64,000 nucleotides of DNA, from NCBI RefSeq assembly GCF_020687765.1, contig NZ_JAJEWJ010000002.1, positions 434,001-498,000 on the forward strand, read 5' to 3'. Origin of the DNA: Sphingobacterium sp. FBM7-1 (GTDB taxonomy: Bacteria; Bacteroidota; Bacteroidia; Sphingobacteriales; Sphingobacteriaceae). The position numbers and the translations under genes are program-made. The notes below the pieces were generated by a model. The model did not search any database. It was not told where the DNA came from and saw only the letters and a list, made by a program, of their open reading frames with translations. Positions 19,859-27,610 of the stretch are shown here, in pieces (positions within the stretch are counted from its first letter, which is position 1; each line of letters begins with the position of its first letter).

Positions 19859-20875
19859 ATGAGAAAAGCATCTATTTTATTCGTATGGTGGTTCATTGGG
19901 ATGATGACGGTACAAGCGCAACTCGTCCGGACGGCGGATATGGTCGTCCACGACCCGGTATTGATGGAAGAAAAAGGCGTTTATTATTTATTTAGCACCG
20001 GGCATGGCATTTCCGTCTGGTCGTCTACCGATATGGAACATTGGAAACAGGAAGCACCGGTCTTTGACCAAGCACCGCAATGGGCGGTCGATACGATTCC
20101 GAATTTCAAAGGCCATATATGGGCGCCGGATATATATTATCATGAAGGCACATATTACCTCTACTATTCGGTGTCTGCTTTCGGCAAGAATACCTCCGCT
20201 ATTGGCGTAGCGACTAATCGCACCTTAGATCCCTCTTCATCGGAATTTGGTTGGGTAGACCATGGGCGCGTGATCCAATCGTATCCGGATGTTACCAACT
20301 GGAATGCCATTGATGCCAATATTATCGAGGATGATCATGGCAATGCCTATTTGTCTTTTGGTTCGTTCTGGGATGGACTGAAATTGATTCGCTTGCAGGA
20401 CGATCGGCTATCGGTTGCGGAAGACATTGCGACCATGCCGACCATCGCTAGCCGGAAAAAAAATTCCGACGACCCCAACCCTCCGGCGATCGACGATAAT
20501 CCGGTGGATGCAGGCGGAAACGCGATCGAAGCCCCATTTATTTTTAAAAAAGGAGATTATTATTATTTGTTCGCTTCGATTGATTACTGTTGCAAAGGTA
20601 TCCGTAGTACCTACAAGATGATTGTAGGGCGTGCGAAGACCGTGGAAGGGCCTTATTTGGATGAAACCGGAAGAGATATGGCGCAAGGAGGCGGCAAGAT
20701 TCTACTTGCGGGAGACCAGCGTTGGCATGGTGTGGGGCATAATGCCGTGGTGACGATAGGAGGGGAGGATTATTTAATTTTTCACGGCTATGATGCGGAA
20801 GACGGCGGAAAGCCTAAGCTTCGTATCGAACGACTGGACTGGGGGCCGGAAGGTTGGCCAGAGGTCAAGCACTAA
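19859..20875 (+). CDS. Secreted GH43 arabinan endo-1,5-alpha-L-arabinanase (short type)
   Basis: 338 residues with a cleavable signal peptide (ending near VQA-Q, residue 20) and no lipobox, so probably periplasmic. Catalytic residues appear as D32 (VHDPVL), D152 (NAIDANI) and E224 (NAIEAPFI), with GHIWAPDIYYHEGTYYLYYS typical of short endo-arabinanases. It would shorten the oligosaccharides brought in by SusC. Last gene of the susCD unit, 15 bp after the other GH43 gene, followed by a strong terminator. Confidence 0.9.
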   Translation: MRKASILFVWWFIGMMTVQAQLVRTADMVVHDPVLMEEKGVYYLFSTGHGISVWSSTDMEHWKQEAPVFDQAPQWAVDTIPNFKGHIWAPDIYYHEGTYYLYYSVSAFGKNTSAIGVATNRTLDPSSSEFGWVDHGRVIQSYPDVTNWNAIDANIIEDDHGNAYLSFGSFWDGLKLIRLQDDRLSVAEDIATMPTIASRKKNSDDPNPPAIDDNPVDAGGNAIEAPFIFKKGDYYYLFASIDYCCKGIRSTYKMIVGRAKTVEGPYLDETGRDMAQGGGKILLAGDQRWHGVGHNAVVTIGGEDYLIFHGYDAEDGGKPKLRIERLDWGPEGWPEVKH

Positions 20876-20917
20876 ACAAAAAAGGGTCGATCCACGTGGA
20901 TCGACCCTTTTTTGTTT
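20874..20917. terminator. Perfect palindromic bidirectional terminator
   Basis: Two 22-nt arms (20874-20895 and 20896-20917) are exact reverse complements, with A-rich and T-rich flanks. It separates the convergent GH43 and DUF4136 genes. Confidence 0.88.
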
Positions 20918-20928
20918 TAGTGTTAAGC

Positions 20929-21492
20929 TTATTTATTTAGAGGATATTGTTTAAATATGCCCTTTACAATTTCTGGCAGTTTATTAATAGTCTTTTCAGG
21001 TGATTTAACTTCCGATGACCCTCTTGCTTGCCACACCACACTATTGGTACGTCTATCTACAGCCTCTATAATGAGGTGAGCATAACGGTATTTCTCATGA
21101 CCTACAGGGTAGCTATAACCACCGTAGCCCATTCCCCAGCCCCAGCCCATACCCCACGGGCCCCAGCCGCCCCATCCATACGATGGGCTGTATACCATTC
21201 GGCTTTTGTTATTCACAATGGTGATATAGCGAAAAAGAATATCCGGGTTTTCATTCCCATATTGCATACCCAGCGCCGCTAATTCTTGGTTGGCAGCATG
21301 CAGAATATTACTTTTAGCGATATCATTATTTAGATAGTTCTTAGATAACGAATCCACCGGCGGAAGCCAGCTATACGTCCGGTATTGACTAAAATCTTGT
21401 TGCTGCACCCGAGTGGTGTTATACTGCACCGATGCACACGAAGCGAGAATCGCGACAACACCCAATAGGAATATATATTTTACCGTCTTCAT
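20929..21492 (-). CDS. DUF4136 lipoprotein
   Basis: 187 residues. Lipoprotein signal LLGVVAILASCASVQY (Cys19). The body (DFSQYRTYSWLPP, ILHAANQELAALGM, PDILFRYITIV, LIIEAVDRRTNSVVWQARG) matches the DUF4136 domain found in envelope lipoproteins of unknown function. A Gly/Trp/Tyr-rich stretch (residues about 110-132) sits in the middle. It stands alone, convergent with the arabinan operon. Confidence 0.85.
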   Translation of the reverse strand: MKTVKYIFLLGVVAILASCASVQYNTTRVQQQDFSQYRTYSWLPPVDSLSKNYLNNDIAKSNILHAANQELAALGMQYGNENPDILFRYITIVNNKSRMVYSPSYGWGGWGPWGMGWGWGMGYGGYSYPVGHEKYRYAHLIIEAVDRRTNSVVWQARGSSEVKSPEKTINKLPEIVKGIFKQYPLNK

Positions 21493-21552
21493 AATTTCTT
21501 TATTTTGTATGTATTAGACAAAGGAGGTTTGCAAAGGTTTAAAGGATTTTAT

Positions 21553-21680
21553 GTTCTTTTTTTCCTCAAAAAAGAACCAAAAAAATCGTCGCTTTGGATA
21601 TTTTACATTAGGGATGGTACTAAGAATGAGTGTCTACATATGTAAAACATCCACATGCGACATGAACGGTTAAAGAGGGG
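21553..21680 (+). repeat. Dispersed structured element, copy 1
   Basis: Order on the plus strand: A/T hairpin (GTTCTTTTTT ... AAAAAAGAAC, 21553-21577), CAAAAAAA spacer, core 21586-21663 running from TCGTCGC to GCGACAT (78 nt), then TTAAAGAGGGG. Inside the core GGATATTTTACAT (21596-21608) pairs 12/13 with ATGTAAAACATCC (21640-21652). The loop holds GGTACTAAGAATG and GTCTACAT, shared with copy 3. Confidence 0.8.
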
Positions 21681-21809
21681 CAATACAATGGCATGATCCT
21701 CATCCTTAAGATCCAAAGCGTCGACATTTTATGAATATGTGCTTATTTTGGTGTTATTCATAAGTATTTATTATCAATGGTATCCATGAGCTTACCTCAT
21801 TCGGTTTCT

Positions 21810-21863
21810 ATATTCACTGCATATTAAGCCATAGGAACCGTAGTCTATTTAAATTCCGGCACG
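21810..21863 (+). repeat. 54-bp direct repeat A, copy 1 (copy 2 at 21979-22032)
   Basis: The 54 bases beginning ATATTCACTGCATATTAAGC are identical at 21810-21863 and 21979-22032 (offset 169 bp). Copy 2 overlaps the start of repeat B copy 2. Confidence 0.9.
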
Positions 21864-21924
21864 ATGCTATTCGCGATCCTTTCCCCCATAGTAAATGCCC
21901 AGATAAGGTTTTAGCAATGCTGTT

Positions 21925-21981
21925 AATTCCGGCACGGATGCCCCTGCAATATCCCCCCCCTTAACATTCAAATGTCGCATA
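21925..21981 (+). repeat. 57-bp direct repeat B, copy 1 (copy 2 at 22021-22077)
   Basis: 57 identical bases beginning AATTCCGGCACGGATGCCCC, each with a run of eight C (21953-21960 and 22049-22056). Each ends in ATGTCGCATA, which is the outer edge of the dispersed element. Copy 2 runs on into the full element; copy 1 is therefore a truncated duplicate of its flank. Confidence 0.9.
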
Positions 21982-22048
21982 TTCACTGCATATTAAGCCA
22001 TAGGAACCGTAGTCTATTTAAATTCCGGCACGGATGCCCCTGCAATAT

Positions 22049-22174
22049 CCCCCCCCTTAACATTCAAATGTCGCATAGGAAACTTTGCATCTGTACAAAT
22101 TTGCTTTTGCACATACCCACTATGCAAAGATTTCCAAGCGACGAGGTTTTGGTTCTTTTCACGGGGAAAAGAAC
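22049..22174 (-). repeat. Dispersed structured element, copy 2, fused to the nadE 3' end
   Basis: On the minus strand: hairpin GTTCTTTTC ... GAAAAGAAC (22152-22174), CAAAACC, core 22068-22144 (77 nt) from TCGTCGC to GCGACAT, then TTAAGGGGGGGG. Arms GGAAATCTTTGCAT and ATGCAAAGTTTCC pair with one bulge. Arm sequence differs from copies 1 and 3 while pairing is kept. The nadE stop codon lies inside its A/T hairpin. Confidence 0.8.
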
Positions 22175-23790
22175 ACCAAAGGCATTATCCGCCCACTACC
22201 AAAAGCTTTGGGGCTTACCCGCAGGGTAGGAGGTGCTTGGAAACGTTTGAATTCCGCTCGGTTTAATAAGTGTGCGATACGTTTTACAACGGCTTCCTCA
22301 AATCCCGCTTGGATCACTTCGGAAGCTGATTTTTCCAGTTCGATAAGTTGATACAGCACACTGTCTAAGATATCATAGGGTGGTAAAGAATCGGAATCTT
22401 TCTGATCCGGACGTAATTCGGCAGAAGGCGGTTTTACGATGGTATTCACCGGTATAATTTCGCGTTCCCGGTTAATATGGCCGGCCAAGGCATACGCTTG
22501 GGTTTTGTAAACATCGCCAATAACGCTGAGTGAACCCGCCATGTCACCGTATAGCGTTCCGTATCCTACCGCGGCTTCGCTCTTATTGGAAGTGTTTAAC
22601 AGGATATGCCCAAATTTATTTGAAAGCGCCATGAGGATCGTTCCCCGCACACGGGCCTGTATATTTTCTTCCGTGAGATCGGGAGCGCGATCCTTAAAGG
22701 GTTCCGCTAACGTTTGTTCAAAAGCTGCCGCGACGTCCTTGATCGGGATAACTTGGTAAGAACAGCCCGTGTTATTCACTAAATCCATGGCGTCCTTGAG
22801 GGAATGGTCACTGGAATAGACAGATGGCATCAGGACGGCAAGTACATTTTCTGCACCGAGCGCTTCACAGGCTAATGCCGCTACAACGGCCGAATCTAAT
22901 CCGCCCGATAGGCCGAGGACCGCTTTTTTGAAACCAGACTTTTGAAAATAATCCCGGATCCCTAACAGCAGCGCTTCGTGTATTAGCGCTATTTCCGAAG
23001 GCTTTTCTTCCGGCTGTGCCGCTGTGGCTGAAGCGGTATGGATATCCAATAGGGTATAATCTTCCTCAAAACGCTTCAGTTCGGATAAGATATTCCCGTT
23101 TCTGTCCAGGGCCAAAGAACGCCCGTCAAAGATAATATCGGCATGGGCGCCAACCTGGTTAACATACACCAGTGGACAGCCGGCTTTAATGACATTCCGT
23201 TTTAAGACATTGATGCGGTTTTCGAAGTGGGTATACGAAAAAGGGGATGCCGCAATATTGATAATGAGCGACGGGTTTTCCTTCCGCAACTCCGCCATGA
23301 AGTCGCCTACATAGGAGTTCGATACTTCATCATCCCACAAATCCTCGCAGACGGTTAGTGCGATTTTCTCGCCGCCGATTTCAATACAAGATGCAGAACG
23401 GTTAGGCTCAAAGTAACGGTATTCATCAAATACGTCGTAATCCGGTAATAAACTTTTCTTGCAGATGTGCTGAATTTTTCCGTCTGCCAGTACCACGGCT
23501 GCGTTGTAAAGTGGTTTTCCCTCCGGATCGGTGTTCGGCACCGGCGCGCCGATGATGCAATGAATACCTTGGCAGGCTTGAGCAATTTCCTGTAGGCTAT
23601 CCCTGCACTGTTGAATAAATTGCGTATTTCGTAACAGATCCTTAGCCGGATACCCGCCTATAGCTAGTTCAGCGAAAACAATTAAATCAGCACCTGCTGT
23701 TTTGGCGCGTTGGATATGATGGATGATTTTTTTGTTGTTGGCGGCAAAATTCCCGATGTGGTAATTGAGTTGAGCAAGGGCTATTTTCAT
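22159..23790 (-). CDS. nadE: Glutamine-dependent NAD+ synthetase
   Basis: Last step of NAD synthesis: amidates deamido-NAD+ using glutamine and ATP in the cytoplasm. 543 residues with two domains. The N-terminal nitrilase-type glutaminase shows the Glu-Lys-Cys triad in FAELAIGGYPAKD, CKKSLLPDYDVF and LTVCEDLWDD. The C-terminal synthetase shows the P-loop GLSGGLDSAVVAAL, NTSNKSEAAVGYGTLYGDMAG and KPPSAELRPDQKDSDSLPPY. The last residues (PLVFFSP) are encoded by the hairpin of the adjoining repeat element. Start ATG at 23788-23790. Confidence 0.96.
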   Translation of the reverse strand: MKIALAQLNYHIGNFAANNKKIIHHIQRAKTAGADLIVFAELAIGGYPAKDLLRNTQFIQQCRDSLQEIAQACQGIHCIIGAPVPNTDPEGKPLYNAAVVLADGKIQHICKKSLLPDYDVFDEYRYFEPNRSASCIEIGGEKIALTVCEDLWDDEVSNSYVGDFMAELRKENPSLIINIAASPFSYTHFENRINVLKRNVIKAGCPLVYVNQVGAHADIIFDGRSLALDRNGNILSELKRFEEDYTLLDIHTASATAAQPEEKPSEIALIHEALLLGIRDYFQKSGFKKAVLGLSGGLDSAVVAALACEALGAENVLAVLMPSVYSSDHSLKDAMDLVNNTGCSYQVIPIKDVAAAFEQTLAEPFKDRAPDLTEENIQARVRGTILMALSNKFGHILLNTSNKSEAAVGYGTLYGDMAGSLSVIGDVYKTQAYALAGHINREREIIPVNTIVKPPSAELRPDQKDSDSLPPYDILDSVLYQLIELEKSASEVIQAGFEEAVVKRIAHLLNRAEFKRFQAPPTLRVSPKAFGSGRIMPLVFFSP

Positions 23791-23873
23791 TATGCATGGA
23801 TTTGTTGGAAGTAAAAATAATAAAACCCTTGGATACCTGAAATGTTTGGCGGACTTTGTTTATTTCACGGTCA

Positions 23874-23912
23874 AAACAAAAGCCCGCGATTGGAATCAAC
23901 GGGCTTTTGTTT
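23874..23912. terminator. Hairpin terminator between FKBP and nadE
   Basis: AAACAAAAGCCCG (23874-23886) pairs exactly with CGGGCTTTTGTTT (23900-23912). It lies 15 bp after the FKBP stop on the minus strand and ends that transcript before nadE. Confidence 0.8.
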
Positions 23913-23927
23913 CGTATAGCGATTAAA

Positions 23928-24590
23928 CTATTTTGTATCCTTTATATCGACAACTTCAATCTTGAAATGAAGTGGCGAATCCGCGGGAATAGTGATATTC
24001 CCATCTTTGTCTTTTCGGGTGCTACGGTCATAACAATAAGGTGATGGGGCGACGAATTCGATAATCGCGCCTTTCTGCAATCCCTTTTCGGTAAGCCCAC
24101 CAATTTTATAGTCTTCTCCGTTTAGACGGATTTCTTTAGGATAAAAAGCGATATCCCAAGCCGGAATGACGCTGCCCAGTGGGAAAGAACGGGTATTATC
24201 TTCCGGATCATCGGGAGAGGTTTGATCAAAGGTATCTCCGTTTAACAATTTACCGGTATATTTTACTTCTACGGTAGGCCGCGAAAGAGACAAGCCACCA
24301 GTAGCGCCCGGAACCAACCAACGGGTATAAGATCCTACCGTGCCAGACGTGTGCACCTTGAACCAAATACCGGTGGAGTCGTCTAACACTGCGCCGGGTA
24401 TATGTTCTTCGGCAAAAGCTTTGAGTACCGGTGCCTGTTCTTTTAATAAGGCTTCTATCCGGGCATTATTAATGGAATCTAGACGACGTTGTTCGTCTCG
24501 CCAATCTTGGTTGTCGTCGGATTTGCTACAAGATGTGACGCCAACCATTACCAGTGCAAAGAAAAAAAGAAGTTTTAATAGGTTATTCAT
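23928..24590 (-). CDS. FKBP-type peptidyl-prolyl isomerase-like lipoprotein (1)
   Basis: About 220 residues. Lipoprotein signal LVMVGVTSCSKSDDN. An FKBP domain is recognised by VEVKYTGKLLNGDTFDQT, SVIPAWDIAF, GLTEKGLQKGAIIEFVAPSPYCY and the closing IPADSPLHFKIEVVDI. FKBPs help fold envelope proteins by proline isomerisation. I chose the ATG at 24588-24590, directly before the signal peptide, over an upstream start. It is paralogous to the next gene upstream, and the two are separated by a terminator. Confidence 0.85.
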   Translation of the reverse strand: MNNLLKLLFFFALVMVGVTSCSKSDDNQDWRDEQRRLDSINNARIEALLKEQAPVLKAFAEEHIPGAVLDDSTGIWFKVHTSGTVGSYTRWLVPGATGGLSLSRPTVEVKYTGKLLNGDTFDQTSPDDPEDNTRSFPLGSVIPAWDIAFYPKEIRLNGEDYKIGGLTEKGLQKGAIIEFVAPSPYCYDRSTRKDKDGNITIPADSPLHFKIEVVDIKDTK

Positions 24591-24601
24591 TGTTTTGATT
24601 A

Positions 24602-24637
24602 AAAAAAGAGCGTGTCTACTGTCGGACACGCCCTCTG
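24602..24637 (-). terminator. Rho-independent terminator after FKBP (2)
   Basis: On the minus strand GAGGGCGTGTC and GACACGCTC form the stem, followed by TTTTTTT. It lies between the two FKBP lipoprotein genes, just downstream of the upstream one. Confidence 0.8.
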
Positions 24638-24661
24638 AATGTGTTATTTGTGATTGTTTTA

Positions 24662-25315
24662 TTATTCGATTTCTAATACTTCAAATTCGTAGACTAAGGG
24701 AGAATTGGCTGGGATATCTCCTACTTTATTTGAGCCAAATGCCCAGATTGAAGGAGCTACTACACGTATTTTACTACCTTTTTTTAAACCTTTGGCAGTA
24801 AGACCTCCTACCGGATAATCTTCTCCATTACTTCGAATCGTTTTAGGGAAGAAGGAGGAAAACCAAACTTGATTGTATATGGTAGTGTTATTAGCCAATG
24901 TCGCAAAATCGAAATCGCCGGCATCTTCAGACTGAACTTCTGTTCCATTTAATAAAGACGCTGTATAAGTTAATTTTACCTTTGGCGCTTTATAGCCTTG
25001 TCCAGAAAATTCGTATGTATAAGCCTCATCATCCTCTTCTGTCGGAGTCTCTAAGACTTCAAACCAAAAACCTCTTTTAGGTGATTTTCCTATCAGTGTC
25101 AAAGGATATTCCGTATCATCTTCTTGCCACCCTTCCGAGGGGTTTGCGGCTAAATATGCCTCAATTTTGAGCTCGTCTGAAGCTAATGAAGCCGCGATGG
25201 CTTCTTCTTGCTGGCGTTGTGCAGCTTCTCTGTCTGCACTGTCATCTTTCATACAAGAAGTGAACGCGATGGCTGTTACTGCTAATACTAATAGTGGTTT
25301 AAATAGAGTTTTCAT
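24662..25315 (-). CDS. FKBP-type peptidyl-prolyl isomerase-like lipoprotein (2)
   Basis: 217 residues. Lipoprotein signal LLVLAVTAIAFTSCMKDDS (Cys21) followed by a Gln/Ala/Glu-rich helix. The FKBP fold is seen in VKLTYTASLLNGTEVQSED, the PKTIRSNGEDYPVGGL segment shared with its neighbour, GLKKGSKIRVVAPSIWAFG and IPANSPLVYEFEVLEIE. Probably a tandem duplicate of the next gene. Whether the isomerase site is active is not clear from sequence. Confidence 0.85.
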   Translation of the reverse strand: MKTLFKPLLVLAVTAIAFTSCMKDDSADREAAQRQQEEAIAASLASDELKIEAYLAANPSEGWQEDDTEYPLTLIGKSPKRGFWFEVLETPTEEDDEAYTYEFSGQGYKAPKVKLTYTASLLNGTEVQSEDAGDFDFATLANNTTIYNQVWFSSFFPKTIRSNGEDYPVGGLTAKGLKKGSKIRVVAPSIWAFGSNKVGDIPANSPLVYEFEVLEIE

Positions 25316-25454
25316 TTGATTATTTTTCTTTTTGTCTTTTCTAAAGGATAGAACGCAGGTCTATTCGTTAATGCTACAGCAAAAGTAAGAAAATTATACA
25401 AAGCGCATTCATTTGTGGCATTACCATTTTTTGTTAAATCAACAGCACTTTTTT

Positions 25455-25662
25455 GTGTGCAGCCTAGATGTTTTGTTGGGCAATAACCTTTCTATTTCCG
25501 GAATATAATGCGGTTTGTAAGCCATTTCTTACATCTGTTAAGCCAAAACAATGTTTTTGTGGGTAGCCCGAATGTTTTGTTCTGCAATAAGGTTTCTATT
25601 TCGGGCATATAACCTTGTTTGTATATCATTACGATTATTTGTTAAACCAAAAAGACCTTTTT
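25455..25662 (+). repeat. Two 104-bp imperfect tandem repeat units
   Basis: Unit 1 (25455-25558) and unit 2 (25559-25662) are each 104 bp and begin GTG(T/G)G. They share GATGTTTTGTT / GAATGTTTTGTT, GCAATAA, TTTCTATTTC and an ending of the form TTTTTGTGGG. About two thirds of positions look alike by eye. The bases just before unit 1 resemble the tail of another unit. Confidence 0.7.
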
Positions 25663-25767
25663 GTGGGGAAAAACGAAGTTTTTTTAGTTGAAAAAGTAAA
25701 TATGCCAAACTTTTAAAAACGGGGTTTCTGAGTTATAAACGCATAAAACCATAGCGTTTTTGTGAGT

Positions 25768-25831
25768 AGGGGGTCAAATTGCGCCAAAATTTTCCGAAAA
25801 AGTGAAAAATTTTGGCACGATTTGACCCCCT
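25768..25831. repeat. Large inverted repeat (hairpin), 26-nt arms
   Basis: The left arm 25768-25793 (beginning AGGGGGTCAAATT) pairs with the right arm 25806-25831 (ending ATTTGACCCCCT), with one wobble and one mismatch around a 12-nt loop. It lies about 80 bp upstream of the fibronectin-like gene. No T-run follows. Confidence 0.7.
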
Positions 25832-25910
25832 GTTTCCTATAGTGCCCTCTTATATTTGCCCCTGTTGATCGATATAGACATTATTTTTTTAATCGTTAAA
25901 AACATTCATC

Positions 25911-26534
25911 ATGGCAAAAACAACATTAAAAACCGGCGCTCCGGGCAACAGCGAAGCAGCGTATGTAAAGTTCGTCGAGAACATCATGGTTAAATTAACG
26001 GATAACATCGCTTTATTCCCGGGTGTCGCATCTGATCGGGATGCTTTGGGATATGCGCTGACGGTATTCAAGCGTGCACAGGCGAATGCCGCATACCGGG
26101 ACAAGCGCTTGGTTGTCATCAAAAATCAGGCGTATGCGGCATTGAAGGCTGCGGTATACCGTTTGTCATTGTATGTAGAACGGCGGGCAGACGGGGATGA
26201 GGCAATGATCTTAGCGGCAGGTTTTATACCTTCCAAAAGAGGCGCGCATGTATTGGAACCCGCTCCTAAACCGAAAACCTTTTTCGTAAAGGTCAATGCG
26301 CATGTTGGGGGTGTTGCCGAACTCAAAGTGAACAGCTGGAGGCGGGTGCTTGCTTATCAATTTGAATACCGAAAGAAAAACGGCGATAGCCATTGGAAGA
26401 AGGTAATGAGCTCGAAATCCAAAGTAACGATAACCGCGCTAGAGCGGATACAGGAGTACGAGTTTCGTGTCGCCTATATTGGCCGAAATCCGCAGATAAC
26501 CTATAGTGATGTTGTCAGCTCATACGTATTTTAG
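25911..26534 (+). CDS. Hypothetical protein with C-terminal fibronectin type III-like domain
   Basis: 207 residues, no signal peptide. The first part (residues about 1-110) is a helical, Ala-rich region of unknown function (ALGYALTVFKRAQANAAYRD, VIKNQAYAALKAAVYRLSLY). The last 85 residues look like a fibronectin III sandwich: WRRVLAYQFEYRKKNGDSHW, TALERIQEYEFRVAYIGRN, YSDVVSSYVF. I know similar proteins only as uncharacterised Bacteroidota proteins. It stands alone after a long repeat-rich upstream region. Confidence 0.75.
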   Translation: MAKTTLKTGAPGNSEAAYVKFVENIMVKLTDNIALFPGVASDRDALGYALTVFKRAQANAAYRDKRLVVIKNQAYAALKAAVYRLSLYVERRADGDEAMILAAGFIPSKRGAHVLEPAPKPKTFFVKVNAHVGGVAELKVNSWRRVLAYQFEYRKKNGDSHWKKVMSSKSKVTITALERIQEYEFRVAYIGRNPQITYSDVVSSYVF

Positions 26535-26690
26535 TCGCTATTTTTTTTATAGGAACAAAACCGTTATCTTTAAACAGTAATCAGCAATTTGCCGTTGTCG
26601 ATAGGCTTTTTATCGTGCTGCGGTGTTTTGGAAAGCCGTTCCCGATACGGTCAGGGGGCGTGCTTATCAACCATTATAAATTATAATAAA

Positions 26691-27119
26691 ATGAAAACCG
26701 TAAGACACATCCTCCAGCAAAAGGGTGCGGCGGTGTACGCTGTAAACCAAAGTACCTCTGTTTTTGACGCATTACAGTTGATGATGGAAAAAAACATCAG
26801 TGCCTTATTGATTATGGAACAGGAAGCCTTAGTGGGAATCTTCACCGAACGGGATTATGCCCGGAAAATTATCCTGCATGGAAAATCATCCCGAGAAACG
26901 CCTGTTCAACTTGTCATGACCCCCGATCCGCGCACGATTACCAGCGATGAGAAGGTGGAATATTGCATGGAATTGATGACCAATAAGCATGTGCGGCATT
27001 TACCGGTCGTTGAAAATGGTAGAGTACTTGGAATGATTTCTATCGGAGACCTCGTGAAACATATCATCGAAGATCAAAAGCAAACCATTGACCAACTGCA
27101 GAACTATATTAGCAGTTAG
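26691..27119 (+). CDS. CBS-domain protein (two CBS motifs)
   Basis: 142 residues made of a CBS pair. The first repeat is about residues 10-60 (VFDALQLMMEKNISALLIME, LVGIFTERDYARKIIL) and the second about 75-130 (VMTPDPRTITSDEKVEYCME, VRHLPVVENGRVLGMISIGDL). CBS pairs bind adenine nucleotides and sense energy state; the partner is unknown. I chose the ATG at 26691; an upstream extension to 26589 has no homology-like content. Its stop overlaps the convergent thioredoxin gene stop by 4 bp. Confidence 0.88.
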   Translation: MKTVRHILQQKGAAVYAVNQSTSVFDALQLMMEKNISALLIMEQEALVGIFTERDYARKIILHGKSSRETPVQLVMTPDPRTITSDEKVEYCMELMTNKHVRHLPVVENGRVLGMISIGDLVKHIIEDQKQTIDQLQNYISS

Positions 27120-27604
27120 GGTTGCAGGCCGGCGATAGCGTCTAGTAGTTTCTTCAATTGTGTTGCGGTTAACACACCGCCGTGCCGAAATAATACCTGA
27201 TACTGCTGGTCTAATAATACCCAAGTCGGGAAAGCGAGTGTGCCGGGGCCGTTCAATGCTCGTGCAAGTTCGTGCGTTCCGGTATTTTTGCCCGTGGGCC
27301 GGAAGGAATATGGCTGGCCCTGAAACGAAATATCGGCTTTACTTTCTGCATCGAAGGTGATGAAATAGAATAGGTCTCCGCGTTCGGCGAAATCGGGGTT
27401 TTTCTGGAGTTGGTGTTGCTGCATTTGGCAGTATGTACACCAGGCCGTAGATAGCAGGATCAATATAGGTTTCGCCTGTTGCTCCATAAGGCTGTCTACC
27501 TCGGTGATCTTCACCGCCCGAGGCTGTGCATGACCATACCAAGGGGACAGCCCTATGAGAACAAGCCACACGATATAGCTTTTATTTAATCCTGTGATCT
27601 TCAT
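27116..27604 (-). CDS. Exported thioredoxin-fold protein
   Basis: 162 residues with a signal peptide (IVWLVLIGLSPWYGHAQ) and a thioredoxin fold holding a CxxC site in LLSTAWCTYCQMQQHQL. The cis-proline region is GTLAFPTWVLLDQQ. It likely handles disulfides in the periplasm. It lies 6 bp downstream of the TonB-dependent receptor, so probably co-transcribed, which hints at a role in maturation or substrate reduction there. Confidence 0.87.
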   Translation of the reverse strand: MKITGLNKSYIVWLVLIGLSPWYGHAQPRAVKITEVDSLMEQQAKPILILLSTAWCTYCQMQQHQLQKNPDFAERGDLFYFITFDAESKADISFQGQPYSFRPTGKNTGTHELARALNGPGTLAFPTWVLLDQQYQVLFRHGGVLTATQLKKLLDAIAGLQP

Positions 27605-27610
27605 GGAGTT

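Larger units (their letters stand above)
21493..22158. other. 666-bp gene-free, repeat-rich gap
   Basis: No credible gene. It is bounded by two inverted copies of a dispersed structured element (21553-21680 and 22049-22174) and contains a 54-bp and a 57-bp direct repeat between them. There is also a hairpin, TTATGAATA (21729-21737) with TATTCATAA (21755-21763). Short open frames here are repeat-derived. Confidence 0.8.
25316..25910. other. 595-bp gene-free region with tandem repeats and a long hairpin
   Basis: No credible gene. It holds two 104-bp imperfect tandem repeats (25455-25662), a partial third unit before them, and a large inverted repeat (25768-25831). Confidence 0.75.

Noticed and set aside
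21810..22077. Direct repeats resembling a short CRISPR array
   Set aside because: Only two copies of each unit, unequal spacing, overlapping units, no cas genes; explained as duplicated flank of the structured element.
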